From Chitinophagaceae bacterium (GTDB lineage: Bacteria > Bacteroidota > Bacteroidia > Chitinophagales > Chitinophagaceae): a stretch of 9,180 nt of DNA. The notes beneath the pieces were generated by a model. The model ran no database searches. It saw nothing but the letters and a program-made list of their open reading frames with translations, and had not been told where the DNA came from. The translations under genes were made by a program, and so were the position numbers. The stretch covers positions 1 through 9,180 of the forward strand of contig CANHMN010000054.1 in the NCBI GenBank assembly GCA_947461645.1. Direction: 5' to 3'. Of this stretch, positions 1 to 6,879 are shown piece after piece; the first letter of the stretch is position 1; the number at the start of each line of letters is the position of its first letter.

Positions 1-1893
1 CAACGATACAAGGCAGATTTTTATGAATTCAAGGTTCGCGACAAAGTAATTAAGCAGCCTTTGACCTACAAGAGTCTTTCAGGAACTTCAATTTCAAAAG
101 TTTACCTTCCTCGTTATAGCGATTGGGGCGATATTCTGGCTTGGCAACTACAAGAGAATGTGCCGGGTGAGTTTCCATATACTGCAGGTGTATTTCCTTT
201 GAAAAGAGAAGGAGAAGATCCTACCAGAATGTTTGCCGGAGAGGGCGGCCCCGAAAGAACCAATAAAAGGTTTCATTATGTAAGTTTAGGTCAGCCAGCA
301 AAAAGACTAAGTACAGCATTTGATAGTGTAACCTTGTATGGAGAAGATCCTGCTGTTCGTCCAGATATTTACGGAAAAATCGGAAACAGTGGTGTGAGTA
401 TAGCTACGGTGGATGACGCAAAAAAACTGTACAGTGGTTTTGATCTTTGTGACCCCAAGACTTCTGTAAGCATGACAATTAATGGGCCTGCTCCTATATT
501 GCTTGCCTTTTTCATGAATGCAGCCATTGATCAGCAATGCGAAAAATACATCATTGAAAATGGTTTGAGAGAAGAGGTAAATAAAAAAATTGAAGCGTTG
601 TTCAATATTGATGAGCTTCCGAAATATGTAGGTGTGGATGGTGCCTCTGTTCAGCCATTGAAAGGTGATTTGGTGGGCAGTTTGCCGCAAGGCAACAACG
701 GATTGGGATTGCGTTTGCTTGGTTTAAGTGGTAAAGATGTTCTTTCCCCCGAAGTGTATGAATCCATTAAAGCCAAAGCCTTATCAACGGTAAGAGGTAC
801 TGTTCAGGCAGATATTTTAAAAGAAGACCAGGCGCAAAACACTTGTATTTTTTCTACGGAATTTGCTTTGAAACTTATGGGAGATGTTCAGCAGTATTTC
901 ATTGAACAGGATGTGCAGAATTTTTACAGTGTGAGCATCAGCGGTTATCATATTGCTGAAGCGGGTGCCAATCCTATAACACAGCTTGCTTTCACCTTAG
1001 CTAATGGATTTACCTATGTGGAATATTACCTCAGTAGGGGAATGAATATTGATGATTTTGCGCCAAACCTTTCCTTCTTTTTCAGCAATGGGATGGATCC
1101 TGAATACAGTGTTATCGGCAGAGTAGCCAGAAGAATATGGGCAAAGGCCATGAAAAATAAATACAAGGCCAACAGCAGAAGTCAAAAACTGAAATACCAC
1201 ATTCAAACAAGTGGAAGAAGTTTGCATGCGCAGGAAATTGATTTCAACGACATTCGAACAACATTGCAGGCTTTGTATGCCATATACGACAATTGCAATT
1301 CGCTGCATACCAACGCCTATGATGAAGCCATCACTACGCCAACAGAAGAAAGTGTAAGACGTGCTATGGCCATTCAATTGATCATCAACCGTGAATTGGG
1401 AACTGCGAAAAATGAAAACCCCAATCAAGGTTCATTCCTTATTGAAGAATTAACTGATTTGGTTGAAGAGGCTGTAATGAACGAATTCAATAGAATAACA
1501 GAAAGAGGCGGAGTGCTTGGAGCTATGGAAAGAATGTACCAGCGCAATAAAATACAAGAGGAGAGTTTACACTACGAAACACTCAAACACACGGGAGAGT
1601 ATCCAATCGTTGGCGTAAATACCTTCCTCAGCAAAAATGGTTCTCCAACTATTTTGCCAACAGAAGTGATTAGGTCTACCACCAAAGAAAAAGACGATCA
1701 AATCGCTGCGCTACATGCTTTCCATCAAAAAAATAAACCAAAGGCTTCAGAAATGCTGCAACGTTTGCAGAGTGTTGCCGTAAACAATGGCAATTTGTTT
1801 GAAGAGCTAATGGAGACTGTTAAGCATTGTAGTCTTGGTCAGATTACTACAGCTTTGTATGAGGTGGGAGGTCAATACAGAAGGAACATGTAA
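1..1893 (+). CDS. icmF: Fused isobutyryl-CoA mutase IcmF, C-terminal mutase part (5' end outside window)
   Basis: The frame is open from base 1, so the gene starts upstream; 630 codons are visible. IcmF interconverts isobutyryl-CoA and n-butyryl-CoA with adenosylcobalamin. Full-length family members run about 1,100 residues: B12-binding domain, MeaB-like G-protein chaperone, then the mutase barrel. Only the linker end and the whole substrate-binding mutase domain are seen here. Diagnostic stretches are [13 protein letters not shown] (Phe codon 232-234), [14 protein letters not shown] (Gln codon 835-837) and [12 protein letters not shown] (His codon 949-951, matching the B12-site histidine that follows in mutases). 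Methylmalonyl-CoA mutase has Tyr89 and Arg207 where this protein has Phe and Gln, which points to an uncharged butyryl-type substrate. The interval between these two residues is about 80 residues longer than in methylmalonyl-CoA mutase, which I believe is normal for IcmF. The C terminus ([16 protein letters not shown]) is intact. It is cytoplasmic and probably serves valine, leucine or short-chain acyl-CoA metabolism. Confidence 0.96.
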   Translation, partial: QRYKADFYEFKVRDKVIKQPLTYKSLSGTSISKVYLPRYSDWGDILAWQLQENVPGEFPYTAGVFPLKREGEDPTRMFAGEGGPERTNKRFHYVSLGQPAKRLSTAFDSVTLYGEDPAVRPDIYGKIGNSGVSIATVDDAKKLYSGFDLCDPKTSVSMTINGPAPILLAFFMNAAIDQQCEKYIIENGLREEVNKKIEALFNIDELPKYVGVDGASVQPLKGDLVGSLPQGNNGLGLRLLGLSGKDVLSPEVYESIKAKALSTVRGTVQADILKEDQAQNTCIFSTEFALKLMGDVQQYFIEQDVQNFYSVSISGYHIAEAGANPITQLAFTLANGFTYVEYYLSRGMNIDDFAPNLSFFFSNGMDPEYSVIGRVARRIWAKAMKNKYKANSRSQKLKYHIQTSGRSLHAQEIDFNDIRTTLQALYAIYDNCNSLHTNAYDEAITTPTEESVRRAMAIQLIINRELGTAKNENPNQGSFLIEELTDLVEEAVMNEFNRITERGGVLGAMERMYQRNKIQEESLHYETLKHTGEYPIVGVNTFLSKNGSPTILPTEVIRSTTKEKDDQIAALHAFHQKNKPKASEMLQRLQSVAVNNGNLFEELMETVKHCSLGQITTALYEVGGQYRRNM

Positions 1894-1964
1894 AAGGTAA
1901 AGCAGCTTAAATCATCACGCTGATTGCTAATGTCTCACACTTATTAAGTATTTGCAACAATATT

Positions 1965-2006
1965 GAAAAACCAGGATAGTATGCTTTATCATTGCATTGG
2001 TTTTTC
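1965..2006 (+). other. Stem-loop downstream of icmF
   Basis: Nine-base arms GAAAAACCA (1965-1973) and TGGTTTTTC (1998-2006) are perfect inverted repeats. A second short pair, ATGC (1981-1984) and GCAT (1994-1997), stacks directly on the right arm and leaves a 7-base bulge on the left. It lies about 70 bases past the icmF stop and just before the better terminator at 2028. It may protect the 3' end of the icmF mRNA or act as a weak first terminator. The structure is seen in the sequence; the role is inference. Confidence 0.4.
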
Positions 2007-2027
2007 ATAGGATATTGGATTTTAAAC

Positions 2028-2057
2028 GGGGAGTTATTTTTATTTCTCCCTTTTTTT
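2028..2057 (+). terminator. icmF: Intrinsic terminator of icmF
   Basis: GGGAG (2029-2033) pairs with CTCCC (2046-2050) across a 12-base AT loop. The G at 2028 can add a wobble pair with the first T after the stem. The stem is followed at once by seven T residues (2051-2057). It sits between the convergent icmF and flippase genes, about 135 bases after the icmF stop. On the other strand the stem is followed only by a weak T-rich run, so I assign it to icmF. Some termination of the flippase transcript from the other side is possible. Confidence 0.7.
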
Positions 2058-2075
2058 ATGCCCTCAACTCAGTAG

Positions 2076-3590
2076 TTATTTTTTGTAAAGTCTGGCTAAA
2101 AAAGGTATTGTTGAAATCTCCTTTTTCTCGAGTCTTCCTACTACAACAACAAACGACAAAATCATCAGCAATCCTAAACTTATCGAAAATAAAAGATTGC
2201 CATTTAGTTGCATGACCAACAATTGATGTGAAACAACTGCTAGCACTGAAAATAAAATATAGCCGGAAATTTTTCTGACAGGATAAGGAACAGGGAAATG
2301 TTTTTTGCCCAACCAATAGCTACTTATCATCATGAAAAAGTAACAGGCAAATGTGGCCCATGCTGCTCCGTAATAGTGAAATTTTGGAATCAAAAGAATG
2401 TTCAACACAATGGTGATGGCTGCACCTGCAATGGTAATCATTGCGCCATAAAGGTTTTTGTTGGTCAGCTTGTACCAGATACTCAGGTTGTAATAAATAC
2501 CCAAAAAAATATTTCCTAAAGCGAGTATCGGAATAGCCAGAAATCCTTCTACCCATTGTTTGCTGGAGAAGGTTAGAAAAAACCATTGTAATACATCTAA
2601 AAAAAGGCCGATACCCAAAAACATAAAACAACAAACGATCACAAAAAACTTCATGATTCTTGCATAGGTGGCAGGCGCGTTCTCACTTTTACTTTGGTTG
2701 AAAAAGAAAGGTTCTGCCGCCATTCTGAATGCCTGAATCATTATAGTAATCAATAAGGCCAGCCTGAAAATATTGGCAAAAACACCGAGCTCATGGTTGG
2801 CTTGTTCTTCGGGCAAATGAACCACATGACGATAAATCAATCGGCTTAACACATCGTTTACCATTCCGCCCAGACCTACAATAATCAATGGATAACTGTA
2901 TTTCATCACTTCTTTCCAAAGCGACAAGTCGAATGTGAATCGAACCTGTTTAATTTCTTTTGAAAGTACCAAAAGGGTAAATAGACTTCCGAATAAGTTG
3001 CCCACGAGGTAATATCCGATACCCAATTCTTTGTTGTAAATGATATTTAGAAAGTTGTCAGGGTTTTTAGCTAAGACAGAAGGCACAATACCCATAAAAA
3101 AAACAACCGTGGCAATATTCACTACAATTCCCATTATTCGGGCAAGGGCATATTTTCTTGGACGGTTTTCTTGTCTGAGTCTTGCAAAGGGAAGAGTGTT
3201 GAGATTGTCAATTGTAATGATGGCAATCATCCAAAGTATAAAATCGCGGTGATGGGTAAGGTCTGTTGCTGTTGCTATACTGTCCTGGCAAAAAAGTAAA
3301 ATGATGCTAAATAATATACTGCTGGTTAACATGGACAACGACAAAGTGTTGTATAGTTTTTGCTTGTCGTGTGTTTGTGAAAAGCGAAAATAAGCGGTTT
3401 CCATGCCGTAGGCATAAAGTACGTTTAAGAAAGGAATGAGTGTGTAAACCTGCACTAGATCTGCCGTTTTGGAAGGCATATCGATAAAAAAGGGCAGAGC
3501 CATGTTCATCAGATAGCCCAAAAAACGACTTGCAATAGTTGGCAAACCATACCAAAGAGTTTGTCCGGTAAGTTTTTTAATTCCGCTCAA
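2076..3590 (-). CDS. Polysaccharide/lipopolysaccharide flippase (MOP superfamily, Wzx-like)
   Basis: A 504-residue, very hydrophobic protein with about 12 to 14 predicted membrane spans, the usual size for a Wzx/RfbX-type flippase. Such proteins move lipid-linked sugar units across the inner membrane for O-antigen, capsule or exopolysaccharide assembly. Family-like stretches are the N-terminal MSGIKKLTGQTLWYGL, GMETAYFRFS near residue 62, the loop TLPFARLRQENRPRKYA near 133, AFRMAAEPFFFNQSK near 288 and a NLSIWYKLTNKNLYGA loop near 385. The start must be TTG (3588-3590): the N terminus it gives is the conserved one, and an in-frame TAA eight codons upstream leaves no ATG between. The first internal ATG would remove the first 27 residues and the conserved start. 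It lies 59 bp after arfB on the same strand with no clear terminator between, so the two are probably co-transcribed. The sugar substrate cannot be told from sequence. Confidence 0.88.
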   Translation of the reverse strand: MSGIKKLTGQTLWYGLPTIASRFLGYLMNMALPFFIDMPSKTADLVQVYTLIPFLNVLYAYGMETAYFRFSQTHDKQKLYNTLSLSMLTSSILFSIILLFCQDSIATATDLTHHRDFILWMIAIITIDNLNTLPFARLRQENRPRKYALARIMGIVVNIATVVFFMGIVPSVLAKNPDNFLNIIYNKELGIGYYLVGNLFGSLFTLLVLSKEIKQVRFTFDLSLWKEVMKYSYPLIIVGLGGMVNDVLSRLIYRHVVHLPEEQANHELGVFANIFRLALLITIMIQAFRMAAEPFFFNQSKSENAPATYARIMKFFVIVCCFMFLGIGLFLDVLQWFFLTFSSKQWVEGFLAIPILALGNIFLGIYYNLSIWYKLTNKNLYGAMITIAGAAITIVLNILLIPKFHYYGAAWATFACYFFMMISSYWLGKKHFPVPYPVRKISGYILFSVLAVVSHQLLVMQLNGNLLFSISLGLLMILSFVVVVGRLEKKEISTIPFLARLYKK

Positions 3591-3649
3591 AGGAGTTGAT
3601 TTGGCTGTAAATTAAACTATTATTCAACAACAATTTTGTTTGTAGAAAT

Positions 3650-4051
3650 TTAAGAATCAAAGTGTTTTGATTGTCTTTCTTTTTTTCTTTGCCCGACGAT
3701 TTTTTTAGCTGAAAGCCTTTCTTCTTTTGATGCTTTGGTTGGTTTTGTGGCCTTTCTTTTTTTGGCAACTGTAAGTGCTTTTTTAACCAACGTTTCCATT
3801 TTCTTTAGAACAATGGCTTTGTTTTCCAACTGGGTTCTTTTTTCGCTGCTTTTTACATGCAACAGTCCTTCTTGTGATATTTTGGCAGCTAACTTCAAAA
3901 ATAAGAGGGCCTTTTCCTCATTGTTGAATTGTGTGGATGCACCAATGTTCCAGAAGCCTTCAACCATGGTTTCAACTTTGTTTACATGTTGACCACCTTT
4001 GCCTCCGCTGCGGGCAGTTTTGAACTTTATTTCTTTGCTTAGACCTGTCAT
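3650..4051 (-). CDS. arfB: Alternative ribosome-rescue factor / peptidyl-tRNA hydrolase ArfB (YaeJ)
   Basis: A 133-residue class-I release-factor-like protein without codon-recognition domains. The catalytic GGQ motif is at residues 19-21 within ARSGGKGGQHVNKVET, as in ArfB and release factors. It is followed by a compact domain (to about residue 90) and a lysine/arginine-rich C-terminal tail (about 97-131, with many KK, RK and KER groups). In ArfB the tail inserts into the empty mRNA channel of stalled ribosomes, and the GGQ loop then hydrolyses the peptidyl-tRNA. Length and architecture match the family (E. coli YaeJ is 140 residues), so it is complete. The ATG at 4051 gives the typical short N terminus. 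It is divergent from the GGGP synthase gene and upstream of the flippase gene on the same strand. No strong promoter is evident in the 116-bp gap. The annotation is firm; the link to the flippase looks like genomic convenience. Confidence 0.93.
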   Translation of the reverse strand: MTGLSKEIKFKTARSGGKGGQHVNKVETMVEGFWNIGASTQFNNEEKALLFLKLAAKISQEGLLHVKSSEKRTQLENKAIVLKKMETLVKKALTVAKKRKATKPTKASKEERLSAKKIVGQRKKERQSKHFDS

Positions 4052-4167
4052 TTGCTCAAAATTAGTCGATAATGAAGGAATTTTTATTTTAGGACCTCAT
4101 TTGGCTGTTTTATTATTTCCTAATCAGCAAAAAAAAGTACATTTTTGCACTATAAGTTCAAACTGAG

Positions 4168-4926
4168 ATGCATCGTCCCATTTACCATCACATCCTTGAA
4201 AGAAGAAAAGAGCACAAGAAGTCTTTTGCGGTATTGATTGATCCCGACAAAGTTGCGGATGGAGACATCAACACCCTTGTGGATCTTTCACTTGAAGCCG
4301 CGGTAGATTATTTTTTTGTTGGAGGAAGTTTGGTGGTTTCCCAGAATTTGGACGAATGTGTTTTAGCTATTAAAAAACAATGCGACATTCCAGTTGTTTT
4401 GTTTCCGGGCAGTCCTTCGCAAGTAACCCGTCATGCCGATGCATTGTTGTACTTGTCATTAATTAGCGGTAGAAATCCCGAACTTCTCATTGGCCAGCAT
4501 GTCATTTCTGCTCCAATGGTAAAAAACAGTGGTTTGGAAATTATGCCAACAGGTTATATGGTTATTGATGGAGGAGCACCTACTACTGTTTCTTACATCA
4601 GCAACGCCAATCCTTTGCCTGCAGATAAAAAAGAGATTGCCATGTGCACGGCTATGGCAGGAGAAATGCTGGGCATGAAATTGATTTACATGGATGCCGG
4701 AAGTGGAGCAAGGGTTCCTATTTCCGAAAAGATGATTCAGAGTGTTTCTTCTTGTATTGATGTTCCCTTAATTGTAGGCGGAGGCATCACCAATCCAGAA
4801 AAAGCCTATTTGAATTGCAAAGCGGGGGCTGATATCATAGTCATTGGCAACGCCATTGAAAAAGACGCTTCTTTGATCAGGGAAATGAGCGCTGCTATTC
4901 ACAGCGTTTCCTATACCAACATTTGA
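4168..4926 (+). CDS. Geranylgeranylglyceryl phosphate synthase family protein (PcrB/GGGPS)
   Basis: A 252-residue TIM-barrel prenyltransferase, complete. The family joins sn-glycerol-1-phosphate to a polyprenyl diphosphate by an ether bond: geranylgeranyl in archaea, heptaprenyl in PcrB of Bacillus. Motifs in order are LIDPDK (23-28, metal/diphosphate-binding Asp), VGGS (51-54), LFPGS (78-82), GYMVIDGG (129-136), YMDAGSGA (174-181), VGGGI (203-207) and GADIIVIGNAIE (220-231). The last three form the phosphate-binding loops. The sequence resembles the group II bacteroidetal enzymes, some of which have been shown to use geranylgeranyl diphosphate; chain length here is inference. A separate source of glycerol-1-phosphate would be needed and is not in this window. 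ruvB follows 38 bp downstream on the same strand, so the two may share a transcript. No clear promoter was found upstream. Confidence 0.93.
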   Translation: MHRPIYHHILERRKEHKKSFAVLIDPDKVADGDINTLVDLSLEAAVDYFFVGGSLVVSQNLDECVLAIKKQCDIPVVLFPGSPSQVTRHADALLYLSLISGRNPELLIGQHVISAPMVKNSGLEIMPTGYMVIDGGAPTTVSYISNANPLPADKKEIAMCTAMAGEMLGMKLIYMDAGSGARVPISEKMIQSVSSCIDVPLIVGGGITNPEKAYLNCKAGADIIVIGNAIEKDASLIREMSAAIHSVSYTNI

Positions 4927-4964
4927 TTTTTTTGATTTCGATTTTCAGATAACAATTCACTTCG

Positions 4965-6014
4965 ATGCCCAAGAGCCCCAATTCTAATTCAAACAAAGAG
5001 TTGCTTCATTCTCCCGATAAAGAGTTTGAAAACAACATCAGGCCGGGTTATATCAAGGAGTTCAGCGGTCAACAACAAATCATTGATAACATCACCATTT
5101 TCATCAAAGCATCAAAGCTGAGAGGTGAAGCGCTTGATCATATTCTCTTTCATGGTCCTCCCGGATTGGGTAAAACTACGCTCTCCCGCATTGTTGCCAA
5201 TGAAATGGGGGTTAACATCAAAGAAACATCAGGGCCTGTTATTGAAAAACCCGGCGATCTTGCAGGGTTGCTCACCAATCTGGAGCCTAATGATGTTTTG
5301 TTTATAGATGAAATTCATCGCCTGAGTACTGTAGTGGAGGAATACCTTTATGCTGCTATGGAAGATTACAAAATTGACATCATGATCGACAGCGGACCTA
5401 ATGCGAGAAGTGTTCAGTTGACCTTAAATCCGTTCACCCTTATTGGTGCAACTACCAGAAGCGGATTGCTTACGGCACCATTGTTATCAAGGTTCGGCAT
5501 CAAATCAAGATTGGAATATTATTCTGCCGAAACCCTCAAGCAAATATTGTTGAGAAGCTCTTCCATTTTAAACACCAAAATCCAAACCGATGCTGCTGCT
5601 GAAATAGCACGCAGAAGCCGCGGAACACCCAGAATTGCAAATGGCTTACTCAGAAGGGTAAGAGATTTTGCACAGGTGCTTGGGAATGGTGTAATAGACC
5701 TCGAAATAACCAAGCATTCGCTGAAAGCGCTTAATGTGGATGAGCATGGATTGGATGAAATGGATAACCGTATTTTATCTGCAATCATTGATAAATTTAA
5801 GGGCGGCCCTGTGGGAATATCCACCATTGCAACAGCAGTGGGAGAAGAACAAGGCACTCTGGAAGAAGTTTATGAACCTTTTCTTATTCAGGAAGGTTTT
5901 ATCATGCGAACGCCAAGAGGGAGAGAAGCTACAGATAAGGCTTACAAGCATTTAGGAAAAGTGCCGCACAATGGCGGCACTAATCAGCAGAACATTTTCG
6001 GGGGTATAGAATAA
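4965..6014 (+). CDS. ruvB: Holliday junction branch-migration ATPase RuvB
   Basis: A 349-residue protein, complete and of normal length. RuvB forms hexameric rings on either side of RuvA at Holliday junctions and drives branch migration in recombinational repair. Visible elements are the Walker [10 protein letters not shown] (64-72), Walker [10 protein letters not shown] (112-120), sensor 1 IGATTR (160-165), LLSRFG with the arginine finger Arg176 (173-178), sensor 2 [12 protein letters not shown] (220-231) and the C-terminal winged helix with [10 protein letters not shown] and RTPRGREAT (about 280-330). The ATG at 4965 gives a short variable N-terminal lead (about 24 residues) before the conserved [11 protein letters not shown]. 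Residues after 331 are variable and rich in N, Q and G. That last stretch is encoded by DNA that also holds a GC-rich hairpin, the likely terminator of the convergent response regulator gene. ruvA and ruvC are not in the window. Confidence 0.98.
   Translation: MPKSPNSNSNKELLHSPDKEFENNIRPGYIKEFSGQQQIIDNITIFIKASKLRGEALDHILFHGPPGLGKTTLSRIVANEMGVNIKETSGPVIEKPGDLAGLLTNLEPNDVLFIDEIHRLSTVVEEYLYAAMEDYKIDIMIDSGPNARSVQLTLNPFTLIGATTRSGLLTAPLLSRFGIKSRLEYYSAETLKQILLRSSSILNTKIQTDAAAEIARRSRGTPRIANGLLRRVRDFAQVLGNGVIDLEITKHSLKALNVDEHGLDEMDNRILSAIIDKFKGGPVGISTIATAVGEEQGTLEEVYEPFLIQEGFIMRTPRGREATDKAYKHLGKVPHNGGTNQQNIFGGIE
5957..5981 (-). terminator. Probable intrinsic terminator of the response regulator gene, inside ruvB
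   Basis: GTGCCGC (5961-5967) and GCGGCAC (5974-5980) are a perfect 7-bp GC-rich inverted repeat with a 6-base loop, and an A-T pair (5960/5981) extends the stem to eight. Read on the minus strand, the hairpin is followed by TTTT (5960-5957) and then CCTAAA. It lies 38 bases past the stop of the minus-strand response regulator. Read on the plus strand, it is followed by AATCAG with no T-run. It therefore fits termination of the regulator transcript within the antisense of ruvB codons. The T-run is short, so efficiency is uncertain. Confidence 0.55.
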
Positions 6015-6018
6015 AAAG

Positions 6019-6717
6019 TTATTCAGCAACTACTAACCTGAAGCCGTTTCCATGAATGTTAACGATTTCAAGTCTTTCATCTTCCTTCAAGTATTTTCTG
6101 AGTTTAGCAATGTAAACATCCATGCTTCTGCCATTGAAGTAGGTATCACTTCCCCAGATTTTCTTTAGTGCAGCCTCTCTGGTCAACAAGTCATTTTTGT
6201 ATTCGGAAAGCATTTTCAAAAGCTCATTTTCTTTGGGCGAAAGAATTTGAGTTTTTCCGTTTACAATCAACTCCCTCAATTTCGGATTGAAATGGTAGGA
6301 GCCTAAATCATATTCGGCATTGATTTCTTCTTTATGCAACTCTTCGTTTCTTTTCAAAATGGCTTTTATTTTCAACAGCAACACTTCGCTGTCGAAAGGC
6401 TTGGTGATGTAATCGTCTGCACCGAGTTTATAACCCTGAATGATGTCGTCTTTCATGGTTTTTGCACTTAAAAAGAAAAGTGGCACATCAGGGTTGATGT
6501 CTCTGATGGCTTCCGCAACTGTAAATCCATCCATGTTAGGCATCATTACATCCAGCAGACAAATGTCTATTTTTTCGCGCTGGAATGCAGCCAAACCTAG
6601 ACGGCCGTCTCTTTCCAACACAACATCATAGTCATTCAACTCTAAATAGTTTTTCAGCACCATTCCAAGATTGGTGTCATCTTCACAAAGAAGAATTTTG
6701 GGCTTACCTGTTTCCAT
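6019..6717 (-). CDS. OmpR/PhoB-family two-component response regulator (RprY-like)
   Basis: A 232-residue DNA-binding response regulator. The receiver domain (about 6-122) has the acidic pocket CEDD (11-14), the phospho-acceptor Asp56 in LLDVMMP, Ser84 in FFLSAKT and Lys106 in DDYITKPF. The winged-helix output domain (about 135-230) contains SPKENELLKML and the recognition helix in GRSMDVYIAKLRKYL (196-210), ending IHGNGFRLV. The sequence is close in style to RprY of Bacteroides. I chose the ATG at 6717; a TTG eight codons upstream (6741) is also in frame but gives a non-conserved extension. No histidine kinase is adjacent: the gene upstream is a cytochrome peroxidase 162 bp away, and ruvB converges from the other side with 4 bp between stops. 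It has its own likely promoter (6819-6850), a leader of about 95 bases, and a terminator inside ruvB, so it looks like a single-gene transcript. Targets are unknown. Confidence 0.94.
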   Translation of the reverse strand: METGKPKILLCEDDTNLGMVLKNYLELNDYDVVLERDGRLGLAAFQREKIDICLLDVMMPNMDGFTVAEAIRDINPDVPLFFLSAKTMKDDIIQGYKLGADDYITKPFDSEVLLLKIKAILKRNEELHKEEINAEYDLGSYHFNPKLRELIVNGKTQILSPKENELLKMLSEYKNDLLTREAALKKIWGSDTYFNGRSMDVYIAKLRKYLKEDERLEIVNIHGNGFRLVVAE

Positions 6718-6761
6718 AAAAAAAGATTTTAGTTGATCCAAATTAAGTCAACGATTATTAG

Positions 6762-6793
6762 TTAACAATCATTTTAATGTAATGTTTTGTTAA
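6762..6793 (-). repeat. GTTAAC-type repeats in the response regulator leader
   Basis: The leader between the promoter and the regulator start holds an inverted repeat, TTAACA (6762-6767) and TGTTAA (6788-6793), 20 bases apart. The left arm overlaps the palindrome GTTAAC (6761-6766). On the minus strand a related GTTGAC follows in direct orientation, 14 bases from the GTTAAC start. Regulators of this family often bind paired short repeats and autoregulate, so this could be an operator. The DNA is AT-rich and chance is a real alternative. Confidence 0.25.
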
Positions 6794-6818
6794 AGGAGCT
6801 AAATAATCGATTAGGGGA

Positions 6819-6850
6819 TAAAGGTATTTTACTTTTTGAGTTGATTCAAA
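6819..6850 (-). promoter_or_regulatory. Candidate Bacteroidota sigma-A promoter for the response regulator
   Basis: Read on the minus strand, the site has TTTG as the -33 element (6850-6847), a 20-base spacer, and TACCTTTA as the -7 element (6826-6819). The Bacteroidota consensus is TTTG, about 17-23 bases, then TAnnTTTG; only the final G of the -7 element differs. Transcription would begin near 6812, giving a leader of about 95 bases before the ATG at 6717. It lies directly behind the peroxidase stop codon, so the regulator need not depend on read-through. Confidence 0.5.
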
Positions 6851-6879
6851 ACAGCCAAATGTACAAAAGGTGATTGCTG

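Noticed and set aside
307..1428. Antisense open frames opposite icmF (307-690 and 997-1428)
   Set aside because: They lie opposite a well-conserved mutase, and their translations show no domain-like features.
1997..2519. Small plus-strand open frames at 1997-2215 and 2298-2519, and minus-strand frames 2056-2316 and 2320-2634
   Set aside because: They overlap the flippase gene or the icmF terminator, have unnatural composition, and resemble no protein family.
3577..3768. Lysine-rich minus-strand frame spanning the arfB end and the flippase start
   Set aside because: It is arfB's basic tail read in another frame; the composition follows from the A-rich DNA.
4057..4064. TAATTTTG (minus strand), an exact match to the TAnnTTTG -7 element just upstream of arfB
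   Set aside because: No TTG lies 17-23 bases upstream, and the start would fall within a few bases of the ATG. Chance in AT-rich DNA is likely.
4138..4148. TACATTTTTGC before the GGGP synthase gene as a -7 element
   Set aside because: It has two extra T residues relative to the consensus and no -33 element at the right spacing.
5519..5857. Antisense open frame opposite ruvB, and small plus-strand frames at 5125-5307 and 5734-5955
   Set aside because: They overlap highly conserved ruvB coding sequence and have no family resemblance.
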